In this document: positions 15,177 to 32,770 of the stretch, piece after piece | Position numbering within the stretch: the first letter of the stretch is position 1 | Layout: every line of letters begins with the position of its first letter | Source: Casuarina equisetifolia | Lineage: Eukaryota; Streptophyta; Magnoliopsida; Fagales; Casuarinaceae | Assembly: GCA_028551475.1 (NCBI GenBank) | Contig: CM052357.1 | Span: 19,577,931-19,641,930 of the forward strand | DNA length: 64,000 nt | Reading direction: 5' to 3' | Program-made: the position numbers and the translations under genes | The notes under the pieces: generated by a model | Seen by the model: only the letters and a program-made list of their open reading frames with translations | Told to the model about the DNA's origin: nothing | Databases searched by the model: none

Positions 15177-16530
15177 AGGTTAGAGTGTTCTTTACAGTAA
15201 AATAACATGAAAGTTAACTACTTTGTATTTCATGTCATGATGTTACTAAATATGATAGCTTTTCCAAGATGCCTAATGGACCATTGTTCTTTAGTTTAAT
15301 TTATCTGTTCTCCATGTATACTTAAAACAGAATCTTGATAACGTGAAAGCATGCGAGTTGGTAACGAGAAGACAAGCTCCGCATGCCGGTATTGTTTTGT
15401 CATTATAAAATTAGGAGCACCAAGCACGACTATTTGATAGATTCCTTGGAGCTCATTAACTCCAATCTCCCAACATAATTTGCTGTGTCCATCGACCGGT
15501 AGGCCAAATCATGAAGCAATCTTGGAAGATTTTGCTCCCAAGTAGCTCTGGTAAGTAGTTGAGATAGATTTGCTTGAGATTAACATCATTCATGTAATAT
15601 TTCTTCAGAACAATGTTGTAATGTTGCTCTAAATCTTTCCTTTTTGTTGTCTTCGTTGCTTAACTGGATTTTGTCGATTACTGATAAGTTCTTCACACAA
15701 GATTCTTAAAAAGAATCAATATTGTTGACAACTTTAAACAACATGCGTGCTTGAGAACATGTTCAACACTAATGCTGATATAGATCTTGTGTTTAGGTAT
15801 GATTAAAATACAGTGGGGGCATATGCGGATGAGAAGTATGAACATTATCGATGCACTTGCTGGACGGCGGCAATTGCTTCCTGCAACTTTCTTCTCTCTG
15901 GTCCTTATTTAAAGGACAATACGGTTGATAAGACCAAAGTCGTCGAAAAAGCACTGGCTTGAATGAAAACCACATGCCCCCCACGACCAGCCTTCTCGAT
16001 GACGGAGAGACTTCTTCCTCGATGCTGTCGGAAAGACCCCGGAGATATTATTTTAAGGACGCACAACAGGACGTGGTGGGTTTATTCCTTTCCCATTTCA
16101 ACGATCCACCTCCCTCTATTCATGAGGCTTTTCGTATAATGCAATAAGACTTCCTCCAACTTAATTTGATTTTCTCGTTGCATTGTTGCTTTCCAGTATA
16201 CAGAACTTAATTGAAAACAGCACTCGAGATTGTCTTTCTGTCATCAAATCTTCCTTTGTTTTGACTTTGGCCCATGCCCAACAACACTTCTTTATCTGTA
16301 TGAATCTCAAATCTACCCAACAATTTTTAAGACAGTTTCACAACGGTAAACTCGAGTAATATGTAATTATTAGTGAATCTCATGGTCATTACACTCATTA
16401 AAAGATGAAGCGTCGGCCACAAGGTTGTCTTCATCAGGAATAAATAGCCTCTGTCCACTCGATAACATAATTGAGTGACCTTCTAGACGTAGTTAAATGT
16501 CGTAGTTACGAGTATTTAGCAATCAGATTA
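15177..16530. other. Spacer, no gene recognised
   Basis: Short frames at 15793-15984 and 15959-16147 overlap on opposite strands and carry no recognisable domain. I see no transposon ends or RNA gene. Confidence 0.4.
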
Positions 16531-16531
16531 C

Positions 16532-16533
16532 AC

Positions 16534-16575
<42 letters not shown>

Positions 16576-16585
16576 TATCATCATC
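16532..16585. repeat. (CAT)n microsatellite
   Basis: About seventeen CAT/ATC triplets run almost uninterrupted, with one imperfect unit (CATTAT) near the right end. A methionine run in the opposite strand frame is a by-product and not a protein. Confidence 0.95.
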
Positions 16586-17103
16586 TCCTGACTGGGTATG
16601 ATCAACTTATATGATCTTTGTATAAAGAGAAGGCCAAACAGAGATGGACAAAATGAAGTGCAGGTTCCTTTCCATGGTTGGTAAGGCGGCATAGTAGTCA
16701 TTTCTACAGAGCTAGTTACAGAGACCAAACACGCAACGACGACCAGGCCTTTAGCCCTTCAGGATTCCTCGCGTTCTGTGCTTTGGCCATGCATAGACAA
16801 TCATATGCACACATCTCATACGCCGGCTCCCATTTGTTTAACACAAAATGAAGTTCTATCCTAAAGCCCGAACGCAGACTTTAGGGAAAGTTGGTGTGAA
16901 TTGTTCAAACATAAATCAGACAGATGGTCTAGTCTCGTGAACTGACATCATACACGACATAGTTAGGGTTGATTGGTGGAGTATTATACCAAGATTAGAC
17001 TGCGTAGAGGTCAGTCTTCCACATTGAAAATAGTGGGGGAATATCGAAAACAAGTATAATATTAACCTCGGTGGGTGAGCATACCAACCATGTCCGACTA
17101 AAA

Positions 17104-17162
17104 TTGACCTCCATGATGTCGATTAAACGTTTTTACGTCTGTTTAAAATGAATGATATAAAA
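17104..17162 (+). promoter_or_regulatory. Possible promoter motifs of the SRK/ARK-type gene
   Basis: A W-box-like TTGACC lies at 17104-17109 and a TATA-like TATAAAA at 17156-17162. They are about 300 bp upstream of the chosen start at 17464. A 5' leader of that size is plausible but unsupported by transcripts. Both motifs are common by chance in AT-rich DNA. Confidence 0.25.
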
Positions 17163-17463
17163 CTTGAAAATCTTTACAGCAACGAAAATAATGGTAAAGA
17201 AAAAGGTAATGATGCCATTATTAGGCAGCAAAACCCAAAGTGCCAGCGCAGCTGGGGCGCTTAGCTTATGTTACGACTCATGTCTCACTTTTTTGCAATG
17301 GTTTATTCAAGGCAGAAACAACGCGGACCACGGAATTAAGGAAGGCTGAGCTCAGCATGCTCTGCTTTTCGCTTCGCCTATCAACCAACACCAGATGTCT
17401 TCATCAACATTGAGGAGACAAATAGCCCTCGAATGCTTTCTCAGAGAAGCCTCCTGGGGAACA

Positions 17464-22449
<4,986 letters not shown>

Positions 22450-22920
22450 TGAAAGCCTGATTAAGCATGTTTGTATATTTCAAACCATTGAAATTTTGTG
22501 TAAATCATCGTGAGTTTTACCATAGCCTTTTCTATTGTTTGGTCTTATGAGATATCCTTGTCAATCTATATCACAGTACACAACCAAAGTCATGTATCTA
22601 CATGTACACGCAGCCAACAAGGTCTTGCAATAGGACTGTCGGTATCAGCAAGCAAAGTAGTAGTACATTTTCTTTGGACATTTGAGCTTGAATATACTTT
22701 TCATCTCTTTGTACATCCAAATCAAAGCTTCTTTGGAAAACTGCTGTCACCTAGGATGGAGAGCTCAAACGATTCTATCGGACACACTGATCAAGAGATA
22801 GAGATAATCTCAGTAAGCTGAAACTTAAAGGAAATTTTAATCAGAATTGATGCTTATCTATATTAATACCTTTGAGTCAATTTGTCTTTAATGTTTCTTA
22901 GTTTCTTCTATGCCTATCAA
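22450..22920. other. 3' flank of the SRK/ARK-type gene
   Basis: A small frame at 22510-22821 has no recognisable domain. The stretch is probably 3' untranslated and spacer DNA leading into the transposon block. Confidence 0.4.
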
Positions 22921-25900
22921 CTAGAGTGAAAACAACTCAAAGTGATGGATGAAAACTTGTTTATTGATTGAACAATTAAAATCATTATAACTCGTTGAGA
23001 GAAATGAATCCCAAGATGAAAGAAATAGATGCATTCAACAACATATATACATAGAGAAGAAAACAATGCACGGTGCTTGAGTGCTATCTCCAAGAACTGG
23101 TCACGATCACATGTCTAGCGAGTTTCACGAAAGAGTACCATCATGGGTCTTGCAATGAAAGTAGCATCTAACCTCGCTCTACTTAGGAAGGTTGGTGCTG
23201 CGTGCTATTAGGGTCGGTCCTTTGCTTGGGAATCGACCTTTGACTTTATTGTGGCAACCACATAACACCATGTCCAAACACCCCTTACTCAAGTTGGTAG
23301 TCAATATGAATTGACGACACCAAGCTTGCGGAGCAAATGGTTGTGCTAATTTGTTCCTAGGGCCATGGTTAACACATCTGTTGGTTGATCCTTTTTTCTA
23401 ACACCATTGATCTTTATAAGGTCATGTCAATTTTATTACGAATGAAGTGACAATCAACATTTATTTTTTGATGTGTTGATGAATTATTGGATTAGTTGTA
23501 AGCTCCATGGCAATTTTATTGTTGCAATATAAAGTCACAATAAAGTCAATTTTATTGTTGTTGGGTTCCTTCTCTCTAGGAAGTTCTAATAATGAAATGA
23601 TCTTATAAGACCACCATTGCTTGATATTAAACTCTAGTGGATGATAACAATATCACTCCTTACTTTTTACTTTTCTATGAAATTAATACGTTACCAAGTA
23701 TAACACAAAATCTTATTAGTGATTTCCTCCTTATCTTATATATAGCACAATTGAAATTACAGTAGGCTCATATCTAATAACCACCTAAAAAAGGAATAAA
23801 TAGACTTGTACCAAGACAATTTTTTAGGTATCTTACTAGTCAAGCAATTGGTTCCAAATAAAACTCTTTAGTTGAGTGCATAAATGGAGCTAAGTTATAA
23901 ATTATGTAGGAAATGTCAAGCCTCATCATGTTAAAATAGTTATACTTCCCTATGAGCTATTGATAATTCACAGAATCCCTTAATGGTAGATCATCATCTC
24001 ATGGCATAGGAGCTTCTTAATCATGCTTAATCATAGTTAGTGTCAAATTGGTGTCCATAAGGTTATCATTTATCTTAGTTTCCCTAAGTTTAATCTCATC
24101 TATCAACTCGAGTAGATACTTATGTTGAGTTAAGTAAATGTCCTTACATCTTTTAAGACCTCAATTTAAAGAAAAACTTGAGATCTTTTAAGTCATTGAT
24201 GTGAAAGGAGAAGTGTATGTATGCCTTTAACTTTTATGATATTAGTGTCATTATCAATAATAAAGATATCATTTATATAAATCATAAAGATGACTATTAA
24301 GTAACCTTATTTCTTGGCAAAAAGTGAAATATTGTGTGTGAAATACTAATATCCAACTACTAGTAATGTCTTGGTGAACTTGGCATATTATTGTTTAGCA
24401 ACCTATTTTAGTCCATATAAAGACTTCTTTAGCTTGCACACTTTCTTGCTTTTCTTATTTGGCTTTCTTGATGGAAATCACATATAAACTTCTTTATTAT
24501 GATTTACCTATAAGAATATATTATTGACATACATTTGATGAATGTCTTAGTAATTCTAAGCCATTAATGGGAAGATGCATTTGATTGTAATGTAATTGAC
24601 GATTGAGGAGAAGATCTCATGGTAGTTGGCCTCATCTTTTGACTAAATCCTTTTACCACTAATATGACATTGTATTGCTTAACTATCCTATATACATTGA
24701 ACTTGATCTTATAGACCTATTTACATTCAATAGATCCCACATGGTAGCTTTATAATCTCCTAAGTGTTATTTATCTCTAGTGTTTTAATCTCCTATGTCA
24801 TAACATCTTGCTATCTAAGATTGCTAATAGCTTCATGGTGATAGACTGATTCAATGTCAACTAAAATAGATGTAATAAACTACTAGCTATTGATTGGAAA
24901 GTGATATGAAATGTAGGCTGAGAAAAGTTATTTGTATGATTTACTTTAAAAGCCATTAATAATAGGTAAACATAGTCATCTAACCATAATGGTGATTAGG
25001 TTTCCTTAGTGGGCCATTGTTAAGTTGTTTAAGATTGAATCTTAGGTGGGTCGTTTAATGATCGCACAATGTATTTGGAGTCATCATTGGAAAAGATATC
25101 ATAAGAATTAACTAGTGGTGATAGAGATATAGGAGTATGACCTTCTTGTGCTAAGATAGGAAGCTCAATTTAGTGGCTTATAGAACCATCAATAATGGGC
25201 AATGTGGAAGGCAACTTAAGAAAACGGTAAGATTGATCCTATATTTTAAAGACCTTTGTAATAGGTTCAATCAAAGGCACCTGCAAAGACGAATGTGATT
25301 TGGACTCTACATGTGAGAAAAGAAATATGTCATCATGGAATTGTATGTTTCAATATATATATATATTGTGGCATCATAAAGCCTATATCCCTTATGATGA
25401 CATATCAAATTTGTCTTTGTACCTTGTTGTGATGCATAATAAAAACACCCAAAAACTTTAAGATCAGAAATCTTTGGTGCTTTGCTAAATAATTTCTTGA
25501 AAGGTATGACATCATGTAAATAGAACATGACATTCTATTTATAAGGTAAGTTGTTGCACAAAATTGGGTGGACATTTTATTCTAAAACTTCAATACTTAC
25601 TTAACATTTAGAATATAATTGTGTTTGCATTTGAGAACACTATTTTGTTAGGAAATATACACACATGAACTATAATGTGCAATTTCCCATGATGAAAATA
25701 ACTATTTGGTGTTATAATTGAAGAAATCAAGGGCATTATTTATTTTAATGCACTTAGCTTTTATGTTAAATTGAGTTCTCACTAACTTGAAAAACTCAAC
25801 TAATGAGAAAAAAAAGTCACCCTTGACTTTTATAAGGAATGTTCATTCTTTGAGAAAAATCATCTACTATGATAAGAAAATACTATGACCCTTTATGGTT

Positions 25901-26830
25901 AGGTGTCCAATATGACCTTTAAACATTAATAAGAATTAAATAAAAAATCCATTGCATTGTGTCATTATCTGTGGAAAAAAAAGGTTAAGAGTTTATTTTC
26001 AAATGGACAAATAATGCAAGACTTATAGAGAGAAAAATTTAAAACTTTGAGTTCATTGATAAATTTAAATTTAGCCATCAAACATATGTCCAAACTTGTA
26101 GTGCCAAGTTTATAATTTAAATCATTACATGTTTATAATGCATTTACAAAACTTGGACCATGCTTAATAAATTGTGTGACTTTTCTCTTATATGAATGAG
26201 TAACAAAATAATAAAGCCCATTTCTTATTTTACTTAATTCATTGACTTCATTCATTAAAAGGTCTTGAAATCTACAAAAATTGTCATAAAGTACGACATT
26301 ACAATTATTCTTAAGAAAGAATTTGGACATAGATATCAAGTTGAATTTAAAGTCTAGGAAATATAAAACATGCACAATTTTAGGTACTTAAATATGTGGA
26401 TGTTACTAGTATGAGTGACAATAGTGTTATCACCATAAGGAAATTTAACTTTTCTATATTTCAAGAAATATGAAATAGTTGAATCTAGGCATTAAAATTA
26501 GCAATAATATGATTGTTAGCTTTTGAGTTAATTATCTAACATCTATCAAGAATTTTAGGCAGACTTTCATAAAAATTGGGCCTTCTAAGCAAGATCATCC
26601 TTCAAGAAATTTAACAAGTGCTAATAATTGGTTTTGGTGATGAAGACATGATTGGAATCATCCACCACCAAATTGCCTTGACTTTCTTTCTTACAATTTT
26701 TATGCTGAGGTAAATAACCATTTAGTTTGTGACCTTTTTTATGCTTATGATGACACACCTTGCAATCCATGCATAGTAAGCCTATTAATTGGTAGCATTT
26801 TTTTACTTTTATGGTTCATATTTTTTGATA
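22921..26830 (-). mobile_element. Decayed Ty1-copia retrotransposon polyprotein
   Basis: Reading the minus strand from right to left, parts of a copia polyprotein appear in the normal order. A zinc-knuckle-like stretch (CKVCHHKHKKGHK) lies near 26700-26780. A GAG-pre-integrase segment (FKFNLISMSKF, NGLYYF) lies at 26133-26375. The integrase end (SDLKVFGCFYYA, KGYRLYD) lies at 25307-25528. Reverse-transcriptase remnants lie around 24000-24900, where an alignable copy at the right end of the window reads IYLSQYKYILEL. Most of gag is missing and many stops and frameshifts are present. The region 22927-22990 resembles 33490-33560 and may be part of an LTR. It cannot encode active transposition. 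Confidence 0.8.
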
Positions 26831-26859
26831 AAAATAGAATTTTTTTTTTGGCTTAAGCT

Positions 26860-28200
26860 TAAATGACCTATCATTTTGTGTTACCTTTGTTGTGTAAAAC
26901 AACAAATTAATGTGTAATATGTAGTAAGAATCTTTATGTTATGTTCTCATTAACCTAAATTGATGATTAAAATGGACTTTCATAAAGCTAAGATATTGTT
27001 TTAGATGTTAGCTAAATATAAATTAAATGAGAAAATGCAAAATCACATAATAACATAAACAAATGTACATGATTCAATCAATAATTGCCTACATGTATGA
27101 GTAAAGTTGGGAAATTTTTTTAATTACTTACAATTAATAATACATAAGTTTTCATAGGAATTCTTCACCAAACACATTTTTCAAACACTTGTTTAAGAGT
27201 ATAAAGAAATGCATAAGAGTTAAATGAAGATGATGTGGATGCACTTAAGGCCTAATATTATGAGTTCTAACATCAAAGAATTGAAACTCCTCAACGTAAT
27301 CTAATAGGTCTAAGAAGGCCAAGGTTAAAAAGTATTTTAAAAATATTTCATAGCATCTTTGCAGTTTTTGTTATTAATATGAGTTCCAATATCAAAGAAT
27401 TGAGACTCCTCAACGTAATTTAATAAGTCTAAGAAGGCCAAGGTTAAAGAGTATTTCAAAAATATTTCGTACCATCTTTGCAGCTTTGTTATTAATGTGG
27501 GGCTTTCCCAAATAGTTATTGAGTCCTTAACTTCTTAAGTTTTCTTTATTATTTAAGATTTTCTTTTGTTTAGTTTTCTTTAATTGTCTGGGTTCCTAAT
27601 TTATTTGGGGTTTTCATACTTGTCAAATCTCTGATTTGTCTAGGATTTCTTTATTTTTCAGAATCCTGATTTGTCAAGACTTCCTTAATTTTAAAGATTA
27701 TTGACTTTACCAAGATCCTTCTAGGATTAGGTTTTAAAGATTTTTGATAAATCAAGATTCTGACAAATAAGGGAACCCTATACAAATTAGAGGTCTAACA
27801 AGTATGAAAACTCCAAATAAATCAAAAACCCATACAATTAAAGAAAATCAAACAAAAGAAAATCTCAAATAATAAAGAAAACTTAAGAAATCAATGACTC
27901 AACAATTATTTAGGAAACCCCCACATTAATAACAAAAACTATAAAGATGCTACAGAATATTCTTAGAATGCTTTTCAACCTTGACCTTCTTGGACCCATA
28001 GGATTACGTTGAGGACTTTCAATTCTTTGATGTTGGAACTCATAATATGGGCCCTCAAGTGCATCCATATCAAAGTTAAACAAAGATGACCTATAGATTT
28101 TCGTCTTTTCTTCATTTTTCTACATACATTACACACAAATCTGCATTGCACTACTATTTGCACACAAATCTACATAAAATTTATTTCTTTATCACCCTAT
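26860..28200 (-). mobile_element. Copia LTR/leader-like region split by a foldback element
   Basis: The parts 26860-27228 and about 28085-28200, read on the minus strand, match the plus-strand sequence at about 60780-61110 that precedes a copia gag. They are therefore the 5' LTR or leader side of the copia remnant to the left. A separate 846 bp element (27229-28074) separates the two parts. A further diverged copy lies at 28830-29130. Exact LTR ends were not resolved. Confidence 0.55.
27229..28074. mobile_element. Foldback (long inverted repeat) Mutator-like element
   Basis: The two halves are inverted copies of each other. The left end reads GTGGATGCACTTAAGGCC and the right end, reversed, reads ATGGATGCACTTGAGGGCC. 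Homology continues inward for over 300 bp to a centre near 27715. The left arm carries an extra direct duplication of about 118 bp (27256-27374 and 27375-27490). Flanks GTTAAATGAA (27219-27228) and GTTAAACAAA (28075-28084) match at 8 of 10 bases, consistent with a 9-10 bp Mutator-type target duplication. No transposase frame is present, so it is non-autonomous. Confidence 0.75.
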
Positions 28201-28434
28201 TTTTTCTCTTTGTTTTTTTTTTTTTTAGATTCTAGCTTCGTGTTTTTGTGCCTCTCATGTTGCTCTCTCTTGCTTGTAATAAATTGTATTAAAGAGAAAC
28301 TCCTTTATGTGCAGCATTCACCCCTTGATGATAGCATAAGTTATTGGTGGTTGAGAAACAAACTCCTTACATATCCCGTGACAATAACATAAGGGGTAAG
28401 AGGATATAATGGTGGTTGCCATGTTAAGTAGCAA

Positions 28435-28463
28435 GAGAAAGAGAAAGAGAGAGAGAGAGAGAT
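28435..28463. repeat. (GA)n microsatellite
   Basis: A purine run of GA dinucleotides with two interrupting A bases at the left. Confidence 0.85.
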
Positions 28464-28829
28464 CTAAACAATGAAAATTATGAGCCACATTTCAATAACT
28501 TTAATGTAAATGGCAAGTCATTTTTGCTTGAGTGACTAGCACTTATCCTTAAAGTTGCACTAGCTACAATATGTCCAATGCCTAAGGAAAAAGCTTGTTC
28601 TATTGGGAGAAATTTTCATTGCAATAAACACTAATTCTCCAATAGTCTTCCTTGCAATGTTTTGGCAATATTTTGCCTTGCAAAGTATTGAATAGGTCTT
28701 TATTAGGTTTTAAAGGGGTGTATCATCAAAATCTACTCCTATAAAGTTGAATAGCAATTATCTAATGCTTGAAAAAGCTAATAAAACTTCATAGGTTCTT
28801 AGTCCTCCTTTCATAACTTATAGGTCATC

Positions 28830-29130
28830 ATTTTTATTATGTAAAACAATAAACTAGTGTATAATAAGTAGTAAGAACATTAGCATTATACTTTAATTAA
28901 GCCTAAATAATGATCAAAATGGACTTTTCACCAAGCTTAAGATATTTTTTTTTTCAAATGTTGGCTAAATAAGAAATTAAATAAAAAATTAAAATCACAC
29001 AAGAGAACACATAAATTTACATGGTTTGGCTAATAACTGCCTATATCATAGGTAGAGTTAGGAGAGATTTCTTAACTACTTGCAATTAGTTAGAAAGTCA
29101 CATTGCAACCTACAATGCTTTATCTATTAG
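28830..29130 (-). mobile_element. Third copy of the copia LTR/leader-like sequence
   Basis: The stretch shares ordered blocks with 26860-27120, including ACATRATTYR... then TAACTGCCTAY and the AAAATGGACTTTTCA motif. It is a fragment with no coding part attached. Confidence 0.5.
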
Positions 29131-29160
29131 GTATAATGGCTAACTAAGAAGTGGGGGGAG

Positions 29161-30584
29161 GGGGGGTTTAGAATTGCTTATTAAGCTCCATATCTATCAA
29201 TTAGGCATTTTACAACCATAGCAAGCTTAAATAATACACCAAGTACAAATATAGACAACAAGTCAAAACAATCATGAACAACAAGTACAAATATGGGATT
29301 TACCATGCAAGTTCGACACTCATTTTGTTTACTCTCTTTTTCCTTTAACTCAACCAATTGAAGTCCATTTTACTCATTAATTAGGACAAAAAGTTCTCCT
29401 AATCCTCCTAGATCTTTTTTAAAGGAATCACAAAATGTTAAGGTTACACTTAAAGGCTGCTTCAACCTTATTACAAGAGAAAATCCCCAAATGCTATATA
29501 GTTTGTAAGGGATTTTGCTAATTAGAAAGCTTAGCTAAGATATAGAATACAAATTCAAGCTCTAATCATGAAACCCTAAATTTTAGCAAATTAAGGTTTC
29601 AAATTTATAATAAAATTTATGTGTAAATAATAACCAAAGTTTAATCATCATATAAATGAGTGTATATATGAGTATGTAACCACAAGAATATAATTTACAA
29701 AGAATATCATCGATGCTTTTCACATAATCATAAAGTAGAACTCAATCTTGATTTCTCAGTTCGATTTCTCAAATAATCTCCTCAAAAGATGTTTTGAACC
29801 ATATAATAGAACCATTTTATATGAGATTCAAGACAATAGAAGTTGATTTAAATTTTTTGTCAAACCTAATAAGGGGGGTTTAGAATTGCTTATTAAGCTT
29901 CATATCTATCAATTAGGCTTTTTACAACCATAGCAAGCTTGAATAATACACCAAGTACAAATATAGACAACAAGTCAAAACAATCATGAACAACAAGTGC
30001 AAATGCGAGATTAACCATGCAAGTTTGACACTCATTTTGTTCACTCTCTTTTTCCTTTAACTCAATCAATTGAAATCCACTTTACTCATTAATTAGGACA
30101 AAAATTTCTCCTAATCCTCCTAGATCCTTTTTAAAGGAATCACAAAATGTTAAGGTTACACTTAAAGGCTGCTTCAACCTTATTACAAGAGAAAATCCCC
30201 AAATGCTATATAGTTTGTAAGGGATTTTGCTAATTAGAGAGCTTAGCTAAGATATAGAATACAAATTCAAGCTCTAATCATGAAACCCTAAATTTTAGCA
30301 AATTAGGGTTTCAAATTTACAATACAATTTATATGTAAATAATAACCAGAGTTTAATCATCACATAAATGAGTGTATATATGAGTATGTAACCATAAGAA
30401 TATAATTTACAAAGAATATCGTCGATGCTTTTCACATAATCATAAAGTAGAACTCAATCTTGATTTCTCAGTTCGATTTCTCAAATAATCTCCTCAAAAG
30501 ATGTTTTGAACCATATAATAGAACCATTTTATATGAGATTCAAGACAATAGAAGTTGATTTGAGGTTTTTGTCAAACCTAATAA
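29161..30584. repeat. Direct tandem duplication of a 712 bp unit
   Basis: Unit 1 (29161-29872) and unit 2 (29873-30584) both begin GGGGGGTTTAGAATTGC and stay highly similar throughout, differing mainly by single bases. Unit 2 ends where the sequence CAAACCTAATAA leaves the repeat. No gene or transposon end lies at the junction. Unequal exchange or replication slippage at the G run is the likely origin. Confidence 0.9.
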
Positions 30585-31480
30585 CATTAAAGGCTTCTTC
30601 ATGTTGAGAAAGTAAAGCAATTTCATCATTTAGGGTTTTAAATCAAACCCTTAATCATTTCAAGTAGCTTTTTGATAAATGATCAACTCTTTTACAAATC
30701 TCCCCCTTGGATGAACATACGTGTTGTTGCAAAAAAAGGATGGCATCACTGTCTTGAGTATAATAAAAGCAAGAGCTTTTAATTTCATGAAACACATAAG
30801 GGTGCTCAACCAATAGCTAAATAACATCGTTTCAGTAAGTGCGGCATCCCTTCACTTAAGAGCTCTGATAGGCTCGTGTAATGTGGGCTTAGGTTAGCTC
30901 ATGCCTTGCAGTTTTAAATAAGCCTGTTTCTTTTGAGCCTAGACTAGCATGCCTTCTATAGGCCTAAGCTTTATAGAATAGACTTAGTTATTCATGGACT
31001 TGAGCTTCATGGATCAAACTTAGGTCAAACTATTAAGCCTCTCTAACTAAGGTTAGCTTCTTAGTTCAGGTTGGATTGCTATTATTCTTGTAATAATATT
31101 CCAACATTAAATTATTTTAATAGAAAATATTATGCAACTAACATTTTCTTTCTTTCCCTTTATTTATTGCATAAGAAATATTCCTTTGAGACTTAAATAA
31201 GGTTGCAATATATAAGAATGTAAGAACCTGGCTATTTTATATTATCATTGATTGATATTATAATTTTCATACCTTTTACTTACTTCAATTCTACTTTGCT
31301 CATTAACATATGAAAAACATTTATATGCATTTAACAACAAAATTTGTCACAGCAAAACATATCTTTTTTCAATGTTGTCTACTATAAAAGCCAAATACAT
31401 GGCCATTACTAAAAGGATCAAGGAAACCATTTAGTCTCAAAGATTGATGTAAGAGTTAGGAGTAATGTAGGAGTAATGTA
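30585..31480. other. AT-rich repeat-like spacer
   Basis: No gene is visible. The part near 30700 (TCTCCCCCTTGGATGA) resembles motifs common in plant copia elements, but that is only an impression. The rest is unclassified. Confidence 0.3.
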
Positions 31481-31990
31481 GAGAAAAATGAGGTCTTTTA
31501 TGATAGTTAGAGTGCTATTCATCTCATAAAAGATAAGCAGCATTATAAGATGACCAAGCACATTGAGTTTAAATACCATTTTATAAAAGAGTTATATGTA
31601 AAGGAAGGGTAAAGGTATTGAAGACATCAACTTAGTACAACCTTGTTGACATGTTCATCAAGGTGATCCTTATTATCAAGTTTGATAGGTTTATGTAGTG
31701 ATGAATGAATCTGCTGAAATGGTAAAGTTAAGAAGAGTTGCACAAATACTACTTTCAAATTACTTGCCAAGTTAAAGGATTGTTAGAGTGTGGTTTATAA
31801 TCTATCAAGAGCCTAATTTTGTAGGCTAGTAGTTCCACAAGATAGGTATGCACTTATCTTTAAGGTTAGTTTATGACCTTATTTAAAATAAAGGAGGATG
31901 TGGTGTAAGACTTTCAACATATCTTGTGGCAAAAAGTTTTCCTATGTGTCCTTAACATTGGTGGGTTAATTAGATCAAGAGTGAGGTAAT
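31481..31990 (+). mobile_element. Copia RNase H end, degenerate
   Basis: Plus-strand codons read SAIHLIKDKQHYKMTKHIEF and KYHFIKELYVKEG, followed after a frameshift by NLVDMFIKV. This follows the C-terminal copia RNase H pattern (SAI.L..N...H.RTKHI......F.R, then ADMFTK). Stops and a frameshift are present. It leads directly into the LTR that starts at 31991. Confidence 0.75.
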
Positions 31991-32509
31991 TGTTAGAATT
32001 GGAGTGAAAATTAATAAGTTTAAATATATTCTATATGTATTATAAGAATATTCTTAAGATTATTTTCCTTTGTATTAATGGGTGTTCCTAATAGTACTTG
32101 GTTAAGGTTCCTATTAGTACAAAACTAGGACTTCCATTGGTAATAGTATAACATAGGAAAACCATAAAAATCCTAAGGGCCAAAAAGAAAGAGTAGAAAA
32201 GAGAGTTATGCATTATAAGAGTAGCAACTACATAATGCTACCTTGTGTAGTAGCCATTCGCCAAAAGAGAATCGTATGTGCTGTTATGAGTGCTAAAAAC
32301 AATTGTGTGAAATTTATGTGTAAATTTATAATTAACACCTTTGTATTCTCATGAATAAACCTAATAAAAGGAGAAATGACCAATAATTGCATTGATAATA
32401 GGGGATACAAGATATTTTGTTGGTATGAACTTTTTAAATTGTGTCTTTTGTGTGTCTATGGTTTAACCTATGTATCTATGTGTTCATGTGATGGGTCATT
32501 TTTGCAACA
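31991..32509 (+). mobile_element. Probable copia 3' LTR
   Basis: The sequence begins TGTTAGAATTGGAG directly after a purine-rich GAGTGAGGTAAT stretch, as in copia 3' LTRs. It ends near TTTTTGCAACA, giving TGTT...AACA ends. It lies at the right distance behind the RNase H remnant. The right boundary is uncertain because an alternative end exists near 32430. Confidence 0.55.
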
Positions 32510-32524
32510 ATTTCTAATAAGTTG

Positions 32525-32770
32525 AGTTTCATCAAATAGGAAAACTTGTCCCATAGCTGATGGAGATGACCAAAGGAGGCCAAAATTGACTCTTCCCTAT
32601 ATCACATTTTACACAATTTGTCAATGAGGTTGTAAACCTTAGACATGTCAACCTAATGGTATTAGGCACAAAGCTTAACCCACATTGCAGAGGAGTTGTA
32701 GGTATGTATAAAGCTATCATGAAGGTGATCAGAGATGAAGTTGAGAATCCAACCACAATAAACAAAGTTT
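32525..32770 (-). mobile_element. Copia gag fragment
   Basis: Minus-strand frames contain WVKLC, then VYNLIDKLCKM and ILASFGHLHQLWDKFSYLM. This resembles the copia gag-polypeptide pattern (LW..L......V..L...L......S...Y...L..LWDEL). It is broken by stops and has no neighbouring pol in the same orientation. Confidence 0.5.

Noticed and set aside
17395..17463. Upstream in-frame ATG as the start of the SRK/ARK-type gene
   Set aside because: The added 23 residues precede and would bury the signal peptide. The ATG at 17464 gives a normal secretory N-terminus.
22510..22821. 103-codon frame downstream of the SRK/ARK-type gene
   Set aside because: No recognisable domain and it lies in the presumed 3' flank. 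There is no support for a separate gene.
27375..27490. CRISPR-like or satellite array
   Set aside because: Only two copies are present and they belong to one arm of an inverted-repeat element in a plant genome.
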